A stretch of DNA of 39,326 bases from Clostridia bacterium (GCA_017621885.1 JAGASD010000031.1:1-39326); one strand, 5' to 3'; positions 24,620-34,180 are shown, counted from the first letter of the stretch. The notes: generated by a model from the letters alone, not told the origin. Made by a program: numbers and translations.

Positions 24620-25606
24620 TTAATTTGTATCCCGGGGATAAATAATCCCCGTCATTCTTCTGATTTCATCCATTTGTTTTGCAATGAAAAGCGATTGTTC
24701 AAAAGTATTGATAGGGCTTTGAGTCAGACCCTTGTTTATACATTCGCAAGCATGTATAATCTGTTCTTCAAACCCATTTCCGCTGTAAGGACAAGAATAA
24801 TTTTGTTCTTCACCGTCGTATATTACAATTTTTATATTCTGCGGTGCATAGCATCGATCAAGCTGTGCATAGCCTTTTGTGCCGTATAGATACCCGCCGC
24901 CGTTTTTGCGTAGTAAAACTGCGCTTGAAAGGTCTGCAATTGCTCCGCTTTTGTATTTTATAAGTGTACAAAGGTGGCTGTCAACACCGTTAAAGCTTTC
25001 TGCCTCTGCGCTGATTCTTTCTACATCGTTACCGAGATACCAGCTCGAAAAATACAAGCAATAGCAACCAACATCAAGTAAAGAGCCACCACCATTTTCA
25101 ACCTTTAATGCGTGGTGATCCATTTCGTCTTCGTCGAAGGAATAACAGAATTTACCCTCGGCACACTTTATATCACCTAATATGCCGCTTTTTGCAATTT
25201 CAAGCATTTTTAACGTGCCCGGGACAAATCTTGCCCACATACCTTCCATAAGAAAAACGTTGTTTTTTACGGATGCATTAATCATTTGGCTTACTTCACG
25301 TGCATTGATTGCCAAAGGCTTTTCTGAAATCACGTGTTTACCGTAATTCATAAACATAATTGAGTATTCAGCGTGACCCGAATGGGGTACGGAAACATAA
25401 ACAGCATCTATAACATCTGATTTCGCCATATTTTCGTAGCCTTCAAACCTGTGAGGAATATTAAATTCATCGGCAAATTTGTTTGCGTTATCAATACTGC
25501 GCGAGGCTACGGCTGTTAATTCTGCATTAGGTACATTTTTTATTGCGTTTGCAAATCTGTGTGCAATGTTACCCGGACCAACAATACCAAAACGAATTTT
25601 ACCCAT
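24620..25606 (-). CDS. Gfo/Idh/MocA-family NAD(P)-dependent oxidoreductase
   Basis: The 328-residue protein has an N-terminal Rossmann fold with GPGNIAHRFA (about residues 10-19), then VASRSIDNANKFA and YVSVPHSGHAEY. The family's catalytic-lysine motif appears as SEKPLA near residue 95. The C-terminal alpha/beta domain contains GGGSLLDVGCYC, a conserved cofactor/substrate region. Such enzymes oxidise or reduce sugars, inositols or related polyols; the substrate cannot be read from the sequence. AGGTGGTGAA precedes the ATG. It is the first gene of the minus-strand operon, 24 bases before the MFS gene, which suggests the two handle the same carbohydrate. Confidence 0.9.
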   Translation of the reverse strand: MGKIRFGIVGPGNIAHRFANAIKNVPNAELTAVASRSIDNANKFADEFNIPHRFEGYENMAKSDVIDAVYVSVPHSGHAEYSIMFMNYGKHVISEKPLAINAREVSQMINASVKNNVFLMEGMWARFVPGTLKMLEIAKSGILGDIKCAEGKFCYSFDEDEMDHHALKVENGGGSLLDVGCYCLYFSSWYLGNDVERISAEAESFNGVDSHLCTLIKYKSGAIADLSSAVLLRKNGGGYLYGTKGYAQLDRCYAPQNIKIVIYDGEEQNYSCPYSGNGFEEQIIHACECINKGLTQSPINTFEQSLFIAKQMDEIRRMTGIIYPRDTN

Positions 25607-25633
25607 TATATTTCACCACCTAAAATTAAATTT

Positions 25634-25662
25634 AGTATATCATATAAAAATTTTATCTACAA
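25634..25662 (-). promoter_or_regulatory. Promoter of the Gfo/Idh-MFS-patatin-phosphodiesterase operon
   Basis: On the minus strand TTGTAG (25657-25662) and TATACT (25634-25639) are 17 bases apart, with a TG extended -10 element. The oxidoreductase start codon follows 28 bases downstream of the -10. Confidence 0.65.
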
Positions 25663-25684
25663 TATATAATTCTATTAAATAATG

Positions 25685-25693
25685 TGATATAAT
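25685..25693 (+). promoter_or_regulatory. Extended -10 promoter for the nitroreductase operon
   Basis: TGATATAAT forms a perfect extended -10 (TGnTATAAT) 35 bases before the first start codon at 25728. No recognisable -35 lies 17 bases upstream, as is usual for extended -10 promoters. It is back to back with the minus-strand promoter at 25634-25662. Confidence 0.55.
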
Positions 25694-25727
25694 AAGAAAA
25701 ATTGATTTAATTATGTTAGAGGTTGTT

Positions 25728-26390
25728 ATGGATTTAATTACTGCAATGTATCAGCGCAATTCTGTCAGAAGATATAAAGATGAACCGCTTAGACGCGAGG
25801 ACATCGAAAGCATCAATTCCGAAATATTAAAGGTTAATGCAGAAAGCGGATTGCGTTTTGTTCTTGTTACGGATGAGCCTGCTGCTTTTAGCGGTAAAAT
25901 GGCAAGCTACGGGCATTTCAGCGGCTGTACGGATTATATTGTTTGTGTCGGAGAAAAGCATAGAGATGAAGATGTCGGATATTTTGGTGAAAAGCTTGCT
26001 CTCTTCTGTCAGTCAATAGGTGTAAATTCGTGCTGGGTTGCACTTACTTACAGTAAAAATAAAGTTAAAACTGAAATCCATAAAAATGAAAAGCTGTATA
26101 TTGTTATATCTCTCGGATACGGGATACATCAGGGCAGACCTCATAAAAATAAGCCTCTTGAGGAGTTGTGCAGTTTCAAAGATGAAATGCCGCTTTGGTT
26201 CGAAAATGCAATGAAAGGTGCATTGACGGCACCAACCGCAATGAATCAACAGAAGTTTTATTTTGAATTACTTGATAATGATAAGGTTAAAGCAAAATCT
26301 CTTTTAGGACCTTATTCAAAAATGGATTTAGGTATTGTAAAATATCATTTTGAGTTAGGTGCCGGTGAAACTGATTTTGAGTGGGTTTGA
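25728..26390 (+). CDS. Nitroreductase-family flavoprotein
   Basis: The product is 220 residues from ATG 25728, chosen because AGAGG sits five bases before it and the protein then opens with the usual MDLITAMYQRNSVRRY. The N-terminal RxSxRxY FMN-phosphate contact (NSVRRYKDEPL), a central GYFGEKLALFCQSIGVNSCWVAL helix, an ISLGYG strand and late TAPTAMNQQKFYFEL are typical of the TM1586-like nitroreductase subgroup (PF14512-type). It is likely an FMN-dependent NAD(P)H oxidoreductase of unknown substrate. An in-frame ATG at 25713 is less likely. The stop is one base before the next gene's start codon, so the two are coupled. Confidence 0.85.
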   Translation: MDLITAMYQRNSVRRYKDEPLRREDIESINSEILKVNAESGLRFVLVTDEPAAFSGKMASYGHFSGCTDYIVCVGEKHRDEDVGYFGEKLALFCQSIGVNSCWVALTYSKNKVKTEIHKNEKLYIVISLGYGIHQGRPHKNKPLEELCSFKDEMPLWFENAMKGALTAPTAMNQQKFYFELLDNDKVKAKSLLGPYSKMDLGIVKYHFELGAGETDFEWV

Positions 26391-26391
26391 T

Positions 26392-26859
26392 ATGATAAAG
26401 ATTATGTTCGTTTGTCACGGTAATATATGCAGAAGTCCTATGGCTGAGTTTGTTTTCAAAGATTTAGTCCTTAAAAAGGGGATGGAAGACAAATTTTATA
26501 TTTCTTCAAGTGCCACAAGTACCGAGGAAATATGGAATGGTGTGGGTAATCCTGTTTATCCACCCGCAAAAAGAGAGTTAGCGAAACACGGAATCTCTTG
26601 CGAGGGTAAAAGAGCGGTACAACTTAAAAGATCAGATTATGATAAATTTGATTATTTTATCGGAATGGATAGAGCAAATATCCGTAATATGAATAGGATA
26701 TTAGAGAATGACCCACAGAACAAGATTTATAAATTATTAACCTTTGCAGGGCTTTCTGATGATGTTGCAGACCCTTGGTATACAGGGGATTTTGAAACTA
26801 CATACAACGATGTTGCTGAGGGCTGTGAGGCATTACTTAATTTTATTTTAGATAAATAG
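26392..26859 (+). CDS. Low-molecular-weight protein tyrosine phosphatase
   Basis: The 155-residue protein begins MIKIMFVCHGNICRSPMAEF, where Cys 8 and Arg 14 form the CxxxxxRS phosphatase loop. The catalytic aspartate lies in the late VADPWYTGDF segment, followed by the usual C-terminal helix. Length and motif placement match the LMW-PTP family completely. It removes phosphate from protein tyrosines or acts on arginine phosphate in some Firmicutes relatives. I use ATG 26392, not the in-frame GTG at 26359 inside the nitroreductase gene, because the family begins two or three residues before the first strand. The start codon is one base after the preceding stop, so translation is probably coupled. 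Confidence 0.95.
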   Translation: MIKIMFVCHGNICRSPMAEFVFKDLVLKKGMEDKFYISSSATSTEEIWNGVGNPVYPPAKRELAKHGISCEGKRAVQLKRSDYDKFDYFIGMDRANIRNMNRILENDPQNKIYKLLTFAGLSDDVADPWYTGDFETTYNDVAEGCEALLNFILDK

Positions 26860-26867
26860 GTGATTTT

Positions 26868-27623
26868 ATGAAGATTGTATTGTTAACCGCTTTGGGTGTC
26901 GGCGGAGCTACAATGATTGGCTCTGTTATAGGTTTTATTTTTAAAAAGATTTCTCATAAATTCAGCGATATTGTGCTGTCTTTTGCGGCAGGCGTTATGC
27001 TTGCGGCGGCTGTGCTGGGTTTAATTATACCGTCGGTTGAATATGGTGGTAAATACGGTGTTATCATTACTGTTATAGGTATATTTTGCGGTGCTGCTTG
27101 TCTTAACCTTATTGATAAACTTGTTCCCCATTTGCATAGGCTTGTGGGCGTTGACCGCGAAGAGCATAAGGGTAATGAAAATTTGAATAAAATTTTACTC
27201 TTTGTTATGGCAATTGCTATCCATAATTTGCCCGAGGGCATCGCGGCAGGTGTCGGATTTGGTGGCGGAGATACGGGCGAAGCGCTTCTTATTGCAGGTG
27301 GTATTGCTCTACAGAATATCCCGGAGGGTATGGTTATCATCGGGCCAATGCTTGCGGCAGGCATCACTCCGAAAAGAACTTTTGTTTGTGCAATGGCAAC
27401 GGGCCTTGTTGAGGTTCTTGGTACATTACTCGGCTATTTTGCAGTAAGTATTGCATCGTTTATATTACCATTTGCTCTTGCCTTTGCAGGGGGTACAATG
27501 CTTTATGTTGTAAGTGATGAGATAATTCCCGAAACTCACGCACACGGTAATGAAAGAGGCGCAACCTACGCTTTACTTGTAGGCTTTTGTTTGATGCTTG
27601 TTTCTGATGCTCTTTTGAATTAA
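26868..27623 (+). CDS. ZIP-family divalent metal transporter
   Basis: The 251-residue protein has about eight membrane helices. The two signature metal-binding helices read HNLPEGIAAGVGFGG (about residues 118-132) and ALQNIPEGMVI (about 145-155), diagnostic of ZIP carriers. A short histidine-bearing loop (PHLHRLVGVDREEHKG) lies before them, and HAHGNERG lies near the C-terminus. It probably imports zinc or another divalent metal across the cytoplasmic membrane and resembles bacterial ZupT/GufA-type members. The ribosome binding site TAGGTGA overlaps the end of the phosphatase gene, with nine bases between genes, so it is in the same operon. Confidence 0.93.
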   Translation: MKIVLLTALGVGGATMIGSVIGFIFKKISHKFSDIVLSFAAGVMLAAAVLGLIIPSVEYGGKYGVIITVIGIFCGAACLNLIDKLVPHLHRLVGVDREEHKGNENLNKILLFVMAIAIHNLPEGIAAGVGFGGGDTGEALLIAGGIALQNIPEGMVIIGPMLAAGITPKRTFVCAMATGLVEVLGTLLGYFAVSIASFILPFALAFAGGTMLYVVSDEIIPETHAHGNERGATYALLVGFCLMLVSDALLN

Positions 27624-27644
27624 AACTTTGATGGAGTGATTTAT

Positions 27645-28343
27645 ATAAAATACAAAAACATAGTAAAAGCTGTTTTTCTTGAGCGACCTAACAGATTTAT
27701 TGCAAAGGTTCTTGTCGACGGAAAAGAAGAATTTGTTCACGTCAAAAATACGGGCAGATGCAAAGAGCTTTTGGTTAAGGGTTCAACTGTATATTTAAGC
27801 GTTTCTGATAACCCCAAAAGAAAAACTAAATACGATTTAATTTGTGTCGATAAAATCACCGATTGCGGTATTCTTAAAGTTAATATGGATTCACAAATAC
27901 CTAACGATGTTGTTGGTGAATGGCTGAAAATCGGCAACTTGTTTTCTGATAAAGCAATTATAAAACGCGAAGTTTTTTACAAGAAATCCCGTTTTGATTT
28001 TTATATTGAAGATGGTGAACGAAAAGCTTTCCTTGAGGTTAAAGGCGTTACCCTTGAAGAAAACGGAGTTGCAATGTTTCCCGATGCACCGACAGAAAGA
28101 GGAATTAAGCATATTAATGAACTGATTGATGCTGTAAATGAAGGCTATGAGGGCTACATATTTTTTGTAATACAGATGAATAATGTAACATCATTTACCC
28201 CTAACTACCAAACTCACGCCGACTTTGGTGTAGCTTTGAAAACAGCACAAAACAGTGGTGTTAAAATAATGGCTTACAACTGTGTTGTTGCAGATGACAG
28301 TATAGTTATTGATAAAGAAATAAAAGTTAATTTGGACAGATAA
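27645..28343 (+). CDS. sfsA: SfsA-family protein (probable nuclease)
   Basis: The protein of about 232 residues has family landmarks ERPNRFIAKV, VHVKNTGRCKELL, the catalytic-looking DFYIEDGERKAFLEVKGVTLE (PD-(D/E)xK-type D and E-x-K) and MFPDAPTERGIKHI. SfsA was named for sugar fermentation stimulation and is now regarded as a DNA/RNA-binding nuclease-like protein. The start is odd. The family normally opens M-K-Y-K-N-I; here that position is ATA (27645), with GGAG eight bases upstream. The only standard alternative is GTG at 27636, inside the ribosome binding site. I mark the ATA position, with GTG 27636 as the alternative. Confidence 0.85.
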   Translation: MKYKNIVKAVFLERPNRFIAKVLVDGKEEFVHVKNTGRCKELLVKGSTVYLSVSDNPKRKTKYDLICVDKITDCGILKVNMDSQIPNDVVGEWLKIGNLFSDKAIIKREVFYKKSRFDFYIEDGERKAFLEVKGVTLEENGVAMFPDAPTERGIKHINELIDAVNEGYEGYIFFVIQMNNVTSFTPNYQTHADFGVALKTAQNSGVKIMAYNCVVADDSIVIDKEIKVNLDR

Positions 28344-28356
28344 CGGATGTGAAATT

Positions 28357-30834
28357 ATGTCAAAAAAATTACATTTACTTTGTAACGCGCACCTTGACCC
28401 CGTGTGGCAATGGGAGTGGGAAGAGGGTGCAGCAGAGGCTTTGTCAACCTTCCGCATAGCGGCTGATTTTTGTGAGGAATATGAAAATTTTGTATTCTGC
28501 CACAATGAAGCATTGCTTTATAAATGGGTTGAGGAATTTGACCCCGAGTTGTTCGCACATATTCAGGACCTTGTTAAAAGGGGAAAATGGCACATAATCG
28601 GTGGTTGGCATCTTCAGCCTGATTGCAATATGCCTTCGGGTGAAGCCCTTGTACGGCAGATAATGTCCGGCAGAAAATATTTTAAAGAAAAATTCGGTGT
28701 TGTGCCGAGAGTCGCTTTCAATGCCGACCCCTTTGGGCATAGTCGCGGACTTGTTCAGATAATGAAAAAGAGCGGATATGACGGCTATCTCTTTATGCGT
28801 CCGAGTCCTGCGTTCCTTGATTTACCTTCTAATGATTTCACATGGAAGGGTTATGACGGCTCTGAAATAACCGCTGTAAGAATGAGGGGCGGTTACAATT
28901 CGGCAAAAGGCAGAGCGACAGAAAAGATTTTAAGGCTCATTGATGAATGTCCCGAGGATGATTTCTTCTTATGCCTTTGGGGTATCGGTAATCACGGCGG
29001 AGGTCCCTCTAAAAAAGACCTTGATGATATTGATGCTCTTATTGAAGAACAAAATGAAAAGGGTGTTGAGGTTTTACATTCAACCGAGGAAGCATATTTT
29101 AACGACCTTAAAGAGAAAAAGGATTTACCCCTTTTCAGCGAAAGTCTTAATCCGTGGGCGCCCGGTTGTTATACAAGCCAGATTCGTGTTAAGCAAAAAT
29201 ACAGACTTGCCGAAAATACATATTTCCTTACAGAGTCAATGTGTGCTCTCGCATCTGCAGAAGGGTTAATGAAATACCCCGAAGAAAAGCTTGCAGAGGC
29301 AATTTATGACATAATCACTGTTCAGTTTCACGATATGTTACCGGGCTCATCAATCCAACCTGCAGAAGAAATGTGCATAAGAATGCTTGACCATGCAATT
29401 GAAATTCTTTCAAGAATAAAGGCACAGGCTTTCTTTGCCCTTGCATCGGGTCAGAAAAAAGCAACTGAGGATAAAATCCCGATTTTTGCTTATAACCCTT
29501 ATCCGTACAGGGTTAAAGGTGATTTTGTTGCGGAGTTTATGTTGTGGGACCAGGTTCGTGACTTTGTGTTTATGAAGCCTGATGTTTATGATGAATATGG
29601 TAATATTTGTCCCACACAATGTGAAAAAGAGTACAGCACAATCCCCATAGAGTGGAGTAAAAGGGTAGTCTTTAACGCGACTCTTGAACCAATGAAGCTT
29701 AACAGATTTGAGTGTGCTTTTGATAGAGTTCCGCAAAAACCTTTTAAGGAATGCTTGTCGACGGATACTCATTTTGTTTTTGAAAGCAAAGATTTAGCTG
29801 TTAAAATCAATAAAAATACAGGCTTTATTGACTCTGTTGTTAAATGCGGTAAGGAGTATGTAAAAGAGGGGGCTTTTGCTCTTGAGGTGTGGGACGATAA
29901 TTCCGATCCCTGGTATATGGAAGAAACCGCCTGGCTCAACAAAATTGGTGAGTTCAAGCTCCTTGACAGCGAAAATACGCAGAAATTCTGTAATACAAAA
30001 AATAAAATTGACGGAGTACATATCATTGAAAGCGGTGCCGTTCGCCTTGTGATTGAGGCAGTTTTTGGTTTCAATAACTCAAACGCAATTGTTAAATATA
30101 TTCTTTCGAATGACGGCAGTCTTAAAATTGATGTTCGGGTTAACTGGAGCGAAAAGGAAAAACTTATAAAACTCAAGGTTCCCTCGGACTTTGGTGCAAC
30201 TGAGTGTATCGGTGAGCATCCTTACGGCAGAGAAATTCTCAAAAACGGTCTTGAGGAAAATGTTTCGCAGAAATATATCGCCGTTTGTTCAGATCAATCT
30301 GCAATCCTCGCAGTTAACAACGGTGTTTACGGTTCTTCTTTTGATGAAGAGAAAGGTGAATTGCATATCACCCTTATGCGTTCTCCGTCATATTGTGCTC
30401 ATCCTGTTGATGACAGAGTTGTAATGCCCCAAGACAGAGCAATGCCATATATTGAACAGGGCGAAAGAGATTTTTCTTTTGAATTCAGTTTTGGAGATAA
30501 AAAAGAAATACTTGATAACGCTTCGAGAATTGCACAGCACTTCAATGTCTCGCCAATGGTTCTTTCTTTTTATCCGACCGGTGTAGGAAGTTTGCCCCAA
30601 ACACCCATAAGCATTACGGATAATGATGTTATTAACATAACAACATTTAAAAAGGCTGAGTATAGTGAAGGTTATATCATCCGACTTTTCAACCCGACGG
30701 AAGAAAAACAAACAGCAACCTTCTGTTTTAAGAGTAATAGAATAAGTGTCAACCTTGGTGCTTTTGAAATTAAAACTTTTAAGTGTAATGATTCGGAAAT
30801 CACAGAAACACAGTTGCTTGAGGATGTGTATTAA
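28357..30834 (+). CDS. GH38 alpha-mannosidase
   Basis: The 825-residue protein starts with the glycoside hydrolase family 38 zinc site AHLDPVWQW (His 12, Asp 14). The nucleophile is Asp 124 in NADPFGHS. The usual HNEAL (about 49-53), IGGWHLQPDCNMPSGE and QFHDMLPGSS (late catalytic-domain His/Asp) segments are all present. A helical middle domain and C-terminal beta-sandwich domains complete a standard bacterial length. There is no signal peptide, so it probably trims imported manno-oligosaccharides in the cytoplasm. It lies 13 bases after sfsA and is the last gene of that operon. Confidence 0.93.
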   Translation: MSKKLHLLCNAHLDPVWQWEWEEGAAEALSTFRIAADFCEEYENFVFCHNEALLYKWVEEFDPELFAHIQDLVKRGKWHIIGGWHLQPDCNMPSGEALVRQIMSGRKYFKEKFGVVPRVAFNADPFGHSRGLVQIMKKSGYDGYLFMRPSPAFLDLPSNDFTWKGYDGSEITAVRMRGGYNSAKGRATEKILRLIDECPEDDFFLCLWGIGNHGGGPSKKDLDDIDALIEEQNEKGVEVLHSTEEAYFNDLKEKKDLPLFSESLNPWAPGCYTSQIRVKQKYRLAENTYFLTESMCALASAEGLMKYPEEKLAEAIYDIITVQFHDMLPGSSIQPAEEMCIRMLDHAIEILSRIKAQAFFALASGQKKATEDKIPIFAYNPYPYRVKGDFVAEFMLWDQVRDFVFMKPDVYDEYGNICPTQCEKEYSTIPIEWSKRVVFNATLEPMKLNRFECAFDRVPQKPFKECLSTDTHFVFESKDLAVKINKNTGFIDSVVKCGKEYVKEGAFALEVWDDNSDPWYMEETAWLNKIGEFKLLDSENTQKFCNTKNKIDGVHIIESGAVRLVIEAVFGFNNSNAIVKYILSNDGSLKIDVRVNWSEKEKLIKLKVPSDFGATECIGEHPYGREILKNGLEENVSQKYIAVCSDQSAILAVNNGVYGSSFDEEKGELHITLMRSPSYCAHPVDDRVVMPQDRAMPYIEQGERDFSFEFSFGDKKEILDNASRIAQHFNVSPMVLSFYPTGVGSLPQTPISITDNDVINITTFKKAEYSEGYIIRLFNPTEEKQTATFCFKSNRISVNLGAFEIKTFKCNDSEITETQLLEDVY

Positions 30835-30851
30835 ATTCTTCATTATTTTCA

Positions 30852-30880
30852 TTGCTTTTAAATTAATATGCGAGTATAAT
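30852..30880 (+). promoter_or_regulatory. Promoter of carB
   Basis: TTGCTT at 30852-30857 and TATAAT at 30875-30880 have a 17-base spacer, within the 77-base gap between the mannosidase and carB. It gives carB an independent start. No pyrimidine-responsive attenuator is visible in the short leader. Confidence 0.65.
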
Positions 30881-30911
30881 AATTAAAAATCGTCTGTTTG
30901 GAGGATTATGT

Positions 30912-33900
30912 ATGGCAAAAAGAACAGATATTCATAAAATTCTTATTATTGGTTCGGGTCCTATAATTATCGGTCAGGCTTGTGAGTTTGACTATTCAGG
31001 TACTCAGGCTTGCAAGGCACTGCGTAATTTAGGTTATGAAATCGTCCTTGTGAACTCTAACCCTGCAACAATTATGACCGACCCTGAAACCGCAGATGTT
31101 ACTTATATTGAACCTCTTAATGTTGAAAGGCTTGAGCAGATTATTGCAAAAGAAAGACCCGATGCGCTTCTTCCTAACCTTGGCGGTCAGTCAGGTCTTA
31201 ACCTCTGTGCAGAGCTTTATAACGCAGGTGTCCTTGATAAATATAACGTTGAGGTTATCGGTGTTCAGGTTGATGCTATTGAACGCGGTGAAGACCGTGT
31301 CGAATTTAAAAAGACAATGGATGAGCTTGGTATTGAAATGGCTCGTAGCGAGGTTGCTTACAGCGTTGAGGATGCTTTGCGTATTGCGGATGAGTTAGGT
31401 TATCCCGTTGTTCTTCGTCCTGCATATACAATGGGTGGTGTAGGCGGTGGCCTTGTTTATAATAAAGAAGAGCTTAAAACCGTCTGTGCCCGTGGCTTGC
31501 AGGCAAGTCTTGTGGGTCAGGTTCTCGTCGAAGAATCAATTCTCGGTTGGGAAGAGCTTGAGGTTGAGGTCGTTCGCGATAAAGACAACAATATGATTGC
31601 TGTTTGCTTTATTGAGAATATTGACCCTCTCGGTGTTCATACGGGTGACTCTTTCTGTTCTGCTCCTATGCTCACGATTTCAGAGGATTGTCAGAAACGA
31701 TTAAAGGAACAAGCCTTTAAAATTGTTGAATCCGTTCAGGTTATCGGCGGTACTAATGTTCAGTTTGCTCACGACCCCGTAAGCGACAGAATAATTGTTA
31801 TTGAAATTAACCCTCGCACATCCCGTTCATCGGCTCTTGCTTCAAAGGCAACAGGCTTTCCCATTGCGCTTGTTTCTGCTATGCTTGCAACCGGGCTTAC
31901 TCTTAAGGATATCCCTTGCGGCAAATACGGTACTCTTGATAAATATGTTCCCGACGGTGATTATGTTGTAATTAAATTTGCACGTTGGGCATTTGAGAAA
32001 TTCAAAGCCGTTGAGGACAAGCTCGGTACACAGATGCGCGCCGTAGGTGAGGTAATGAGTATCGGTAAAACATACAAAGAAGCTTTCCAGAAAGCCATCA
32101 GAAGCCTTGAAACAGGCAGATATGGTTTGGGATATGTCAAAGACTTTAACTCCCTTTCTAAAGAGCAGTTATTAAAAATGCTCATTACTCCATCAAGCGA
32201 AAGACATTTTATTATGTATGAAGCACTCCGCAAAGGTGCAACAATTGATGAAATTCACGAGATCACAAAGGTTAAGCATTATTTTATAGAACAGATGAAA
32301 GAGCTTGTGGATGAAGAAAATGAGCTCCTTGAATTCAAAGGCGGTTTGCCCACAGATGAGCTTTTGATTTCTGCTAAAAAGAACGGTTTTTCCGATAAAT
32401 ACATCAGCAAGCTTCTTGAAATCAGCGAGGATGATGTTCGTAACCGCAGAATTGCTCTCGACGTTATTGAGGAGTGGGAGGGCGTTCACGTAAGCGGTAC
32501 TCAAGATAATGCTTATTATTACTCAACCTACAACGGCACAGATAAAAACAAAATTTCTGATGAAAAGCCGAAAATTATGATTCTTGGTGGCGGTCCTAAC
32601 AGAATCGGTCAAGGCATTGAGTTCGACTATTGCTGTGTTCACGCATCAATCGCGTTGAGAAAGCTTGGCTTTGAAACGATTATTGTCAACTGTAACCCTG
32701 AAACCGTTTCAACAGATTATGATACATCGGACAAGCTTTATTTTGAACCGTTGACTTTGGAAGACGTTTTGAGCATTTATAATAAAGAAAAGCCCGTCGG
32801 TGTTATTGCTCAGTTTGGCGGTCAGACTCCTCTTAACCTTGCGGCAGACCTTGAAAAGAACGGTGTGAAAATTCTCGGCACACCTCCGTCAGTTATTGAC
32901 CTTGCAGAAGACAGAGATTTGTTCCGTGAAATGATGGAAAAGCTTAATATTCCGATGCCTGAATCAGGTATGGCTGTTAATGTGGAAGAAGCTTTGGAGA
33001 TAGCCGCTAAAATCGGTTATCCCGTTATGGTGCGTCCTTCTTACGTTCTCGGCGGCAGGGGAATGGAAGTAGTTTACGACGATGAAAGTATGGTCGGCTA
33101 TATGAATGCGGCTGTTGGCGTAACTCCGGACAGACCTATCCTAATTGACCGTTTCCTTAACCACGCTCTTGAATGTGAAGCTGATGCTATAAGTGACGGC
33201 ATTCACGCATTTGTTCCTGCTGTAATGGAGCATATCGAGCTTGCAGGTGTTCATTCGGGCGACTCCGCTTGTATCATTCCCTCAAAGCACATCAGCGATG
33301 AAAATGTTGAAACAATTAAGGAATATACAAGAAAAATTGCAGAAGAAATGCACGTTAAAGGCCTTATGAATATGCAGTATGCAATTGAAAACGGTAAGGT
33401 TTATGTTCTTGAAGCAAACCCCAGAGCATCAAGAACAGTTCCTCTCGTTTCAAAGGTGTGTAACATAAGAATGGTTCCTCTTGCAACTGATATTATTACA
33501 TCGGAATTAACGGGCAGACCTTCTCCCGTGCCTGCACTTAAAGAGCAGATTATTCCTTATTACGGTGTTAAAGAAGCGGTTTTCCCCTTTAATATGTTCC
33601 AGGAGGTTGACCCCGTTTTAGGTCCTGAAATGCGTTCTACAGGTGAGGTTCTCGGTTTGTCACATTTTTATGGAGAAGCGTTCTTTAAAGCACAGGAAGC
33701 AACACAGTCAACATTACCTCTTGAAGGTAAGGTTCTTATTTCTGTAAACCGAAGAGATAAAGATGAGGCTGTTGAAGTTGCGCGTAAGTTCAACGAATGC
33801 GGCTTCTCAATTATTGCAACGGGTAGTACCTATGACAGAATCATTGCAGAGGGTATACCTGCCGAAAAGGTTAAAAAGCTTGACGAAGGCAGACCGAATA

Positions 33901-34136
33901 CTCTTGATATTATTACAAATGGTGAAGTTCAGCTTATTGTTAATTCACCCTTGAGTAAAGACAGCACCGAAGACGACAGCTTTTTGAGAAAGGCTGCCAT
34001 TAAGTCAAAAATTCCTTACATCACAACAATGGCAGCAGCTAAGGCTTCTGTTGACGGAATTTCAAAGCTTATTAAATATAAGAGCAGTGAAATTATGTCT
34101 TTACAAGACCTTCACAAAGAAATACACGATGCATAA
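30912..34136 (+). CDS. carB: Carbamoyl-phosphate synthase large subunit
   Basis: The 1074-residue protein has the exact family length and duplicated design. The first ATP-grasp half opens KILIIGSGPIIIGQACEFDYSG and carries EEMARSEVAY-like lid regions. An oligomerisation region (about 400-550) separates it from the second half, which opens KIMILGGGPNRIGQGIEFDYCC (about 554-575) and contains RPSYVLGGRGMEVVY. A C-terminal methylglyoxal-synthase-like allosteric domain (about 935-1074) has IATGSTYDRI. It makes carbamoyl phosphate from bicarbonate, ammonia (from the small subunit) and ATP for pyrimidine and arginine synthesis. The small subunit carA is not in the window, which is unusual because the two are often adjacent. 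GGAGG precedes the ATG by seven bases. A terminator follows. Confidence 0.98.
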   Translation: MAKRTDIHKILIIGSGPIIIGQACEFDYSGTQACKALRNLGYEIVLVNSNPATIMTDPETADVTYIEPLNVERLEQIIAKERPDALLPNLGGQSGLNLCAELYNAGVLDKYNVEVIGVQVDAIERGEDRVEFKKTMDELGIEMARSEVAYSVEDALRIADELGYPVVLRPAYTMGGVGGGLVYNKEELKTVCARGLQASLVGQVLVEESILGWEELEVEVVRDKDNNMIAVCFIENIDPLGVHTGDSFCSAPMLTISEDCQKRLKEQAFKIVESVQVIGGTNVQFAHDPVSDRIIVIEINPRTSRSSALASKATGFPIALVSAMLATGLTLKDIPCGKYGTLDKYVPDGDYVVIKFARWAFEKFKAVEDKLGTQMRAVGEVMSIGKTYKEAFQKAIRSLETGRYGLGYVKDFNSLSKEQLLKMLITPSSERHFIMYEALRKGATIDEIHEITKVKHYFIEQMKELVDEENELLEFKGGLPTDELLISAKKNGFSDKYISKLLEISEDDVRNRRIALDVIEEWEGVHVSGTQDNAYYYSTYNGTDKNKISDEKPKIMILGGGPNRIGQGIEFDYCCVHASIALRKLGFETIIVNCNPETVSTDYDTSDKLYFEPLTLEDVLSIYNKEKPVGVIAQFGGQTPLNLAADLEKNGVKILGTPPSVIDLAEDRDLFREMMEKLNIPMPESGMAVNVEEALEIAAKIGYPVMVRPSYVLGGRGMEVVYDDESMVGYMNAAVGVTPDRPILIDRFLNHALECEADAISDGIHAFVPAVMEHIELAGVHSGDSACIIPSKHISDENVETIKEYTRKIAEEMHVKGLMNMQYAIENGKVYVLEANPRASRTVPLVSKVCNIRMVPLATDIITSELTGRPSPVPALKEQIIPYYGVKEAVFPFNMFQEVDPVLGPEMRSTGEVLGLSHFYGEAFFKAQEATQSTLPLEGKVLISVNRRDKDEAVEVARKFNECGFSIIATGSTYDRIIAEGIPAEKVKKLDEGRPNTLDIITNGEVQLIVNSPLSKDSTEDDSFLRKAAIKSKIPYITTMAAAKASVDGISKLIKYKSSEIMSLQDLHKEIHDA

Positions 34137-34144
34137 TTAAAAAA

Positions 34145-34178
34145 AGAGGTCGGATTTTTAGTCCGACTTCTTTCTTTA
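34145..34178. terminator. Bidirectional terminator between carB and the GH30 gene
   Basis: A ten-base-pair stem (34145-34154 with 34162-34171, GGTCGGA/TCCGACT core, one wobble) has a seven-base loop. T-rich tails follow on the plus strand (TTCTTTCTTTA) and the minus strand (CTTTTTTTAATT). Confidence 0.85.
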
Positions 34179-34180
34179 TA

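Noticed and set aside
30388-30852. 154-residue minus-strand frame at the end of the mannosidase gene
   Set aside because: It is antisense to a well-supported GH38 gene and shows no recognisable motif.
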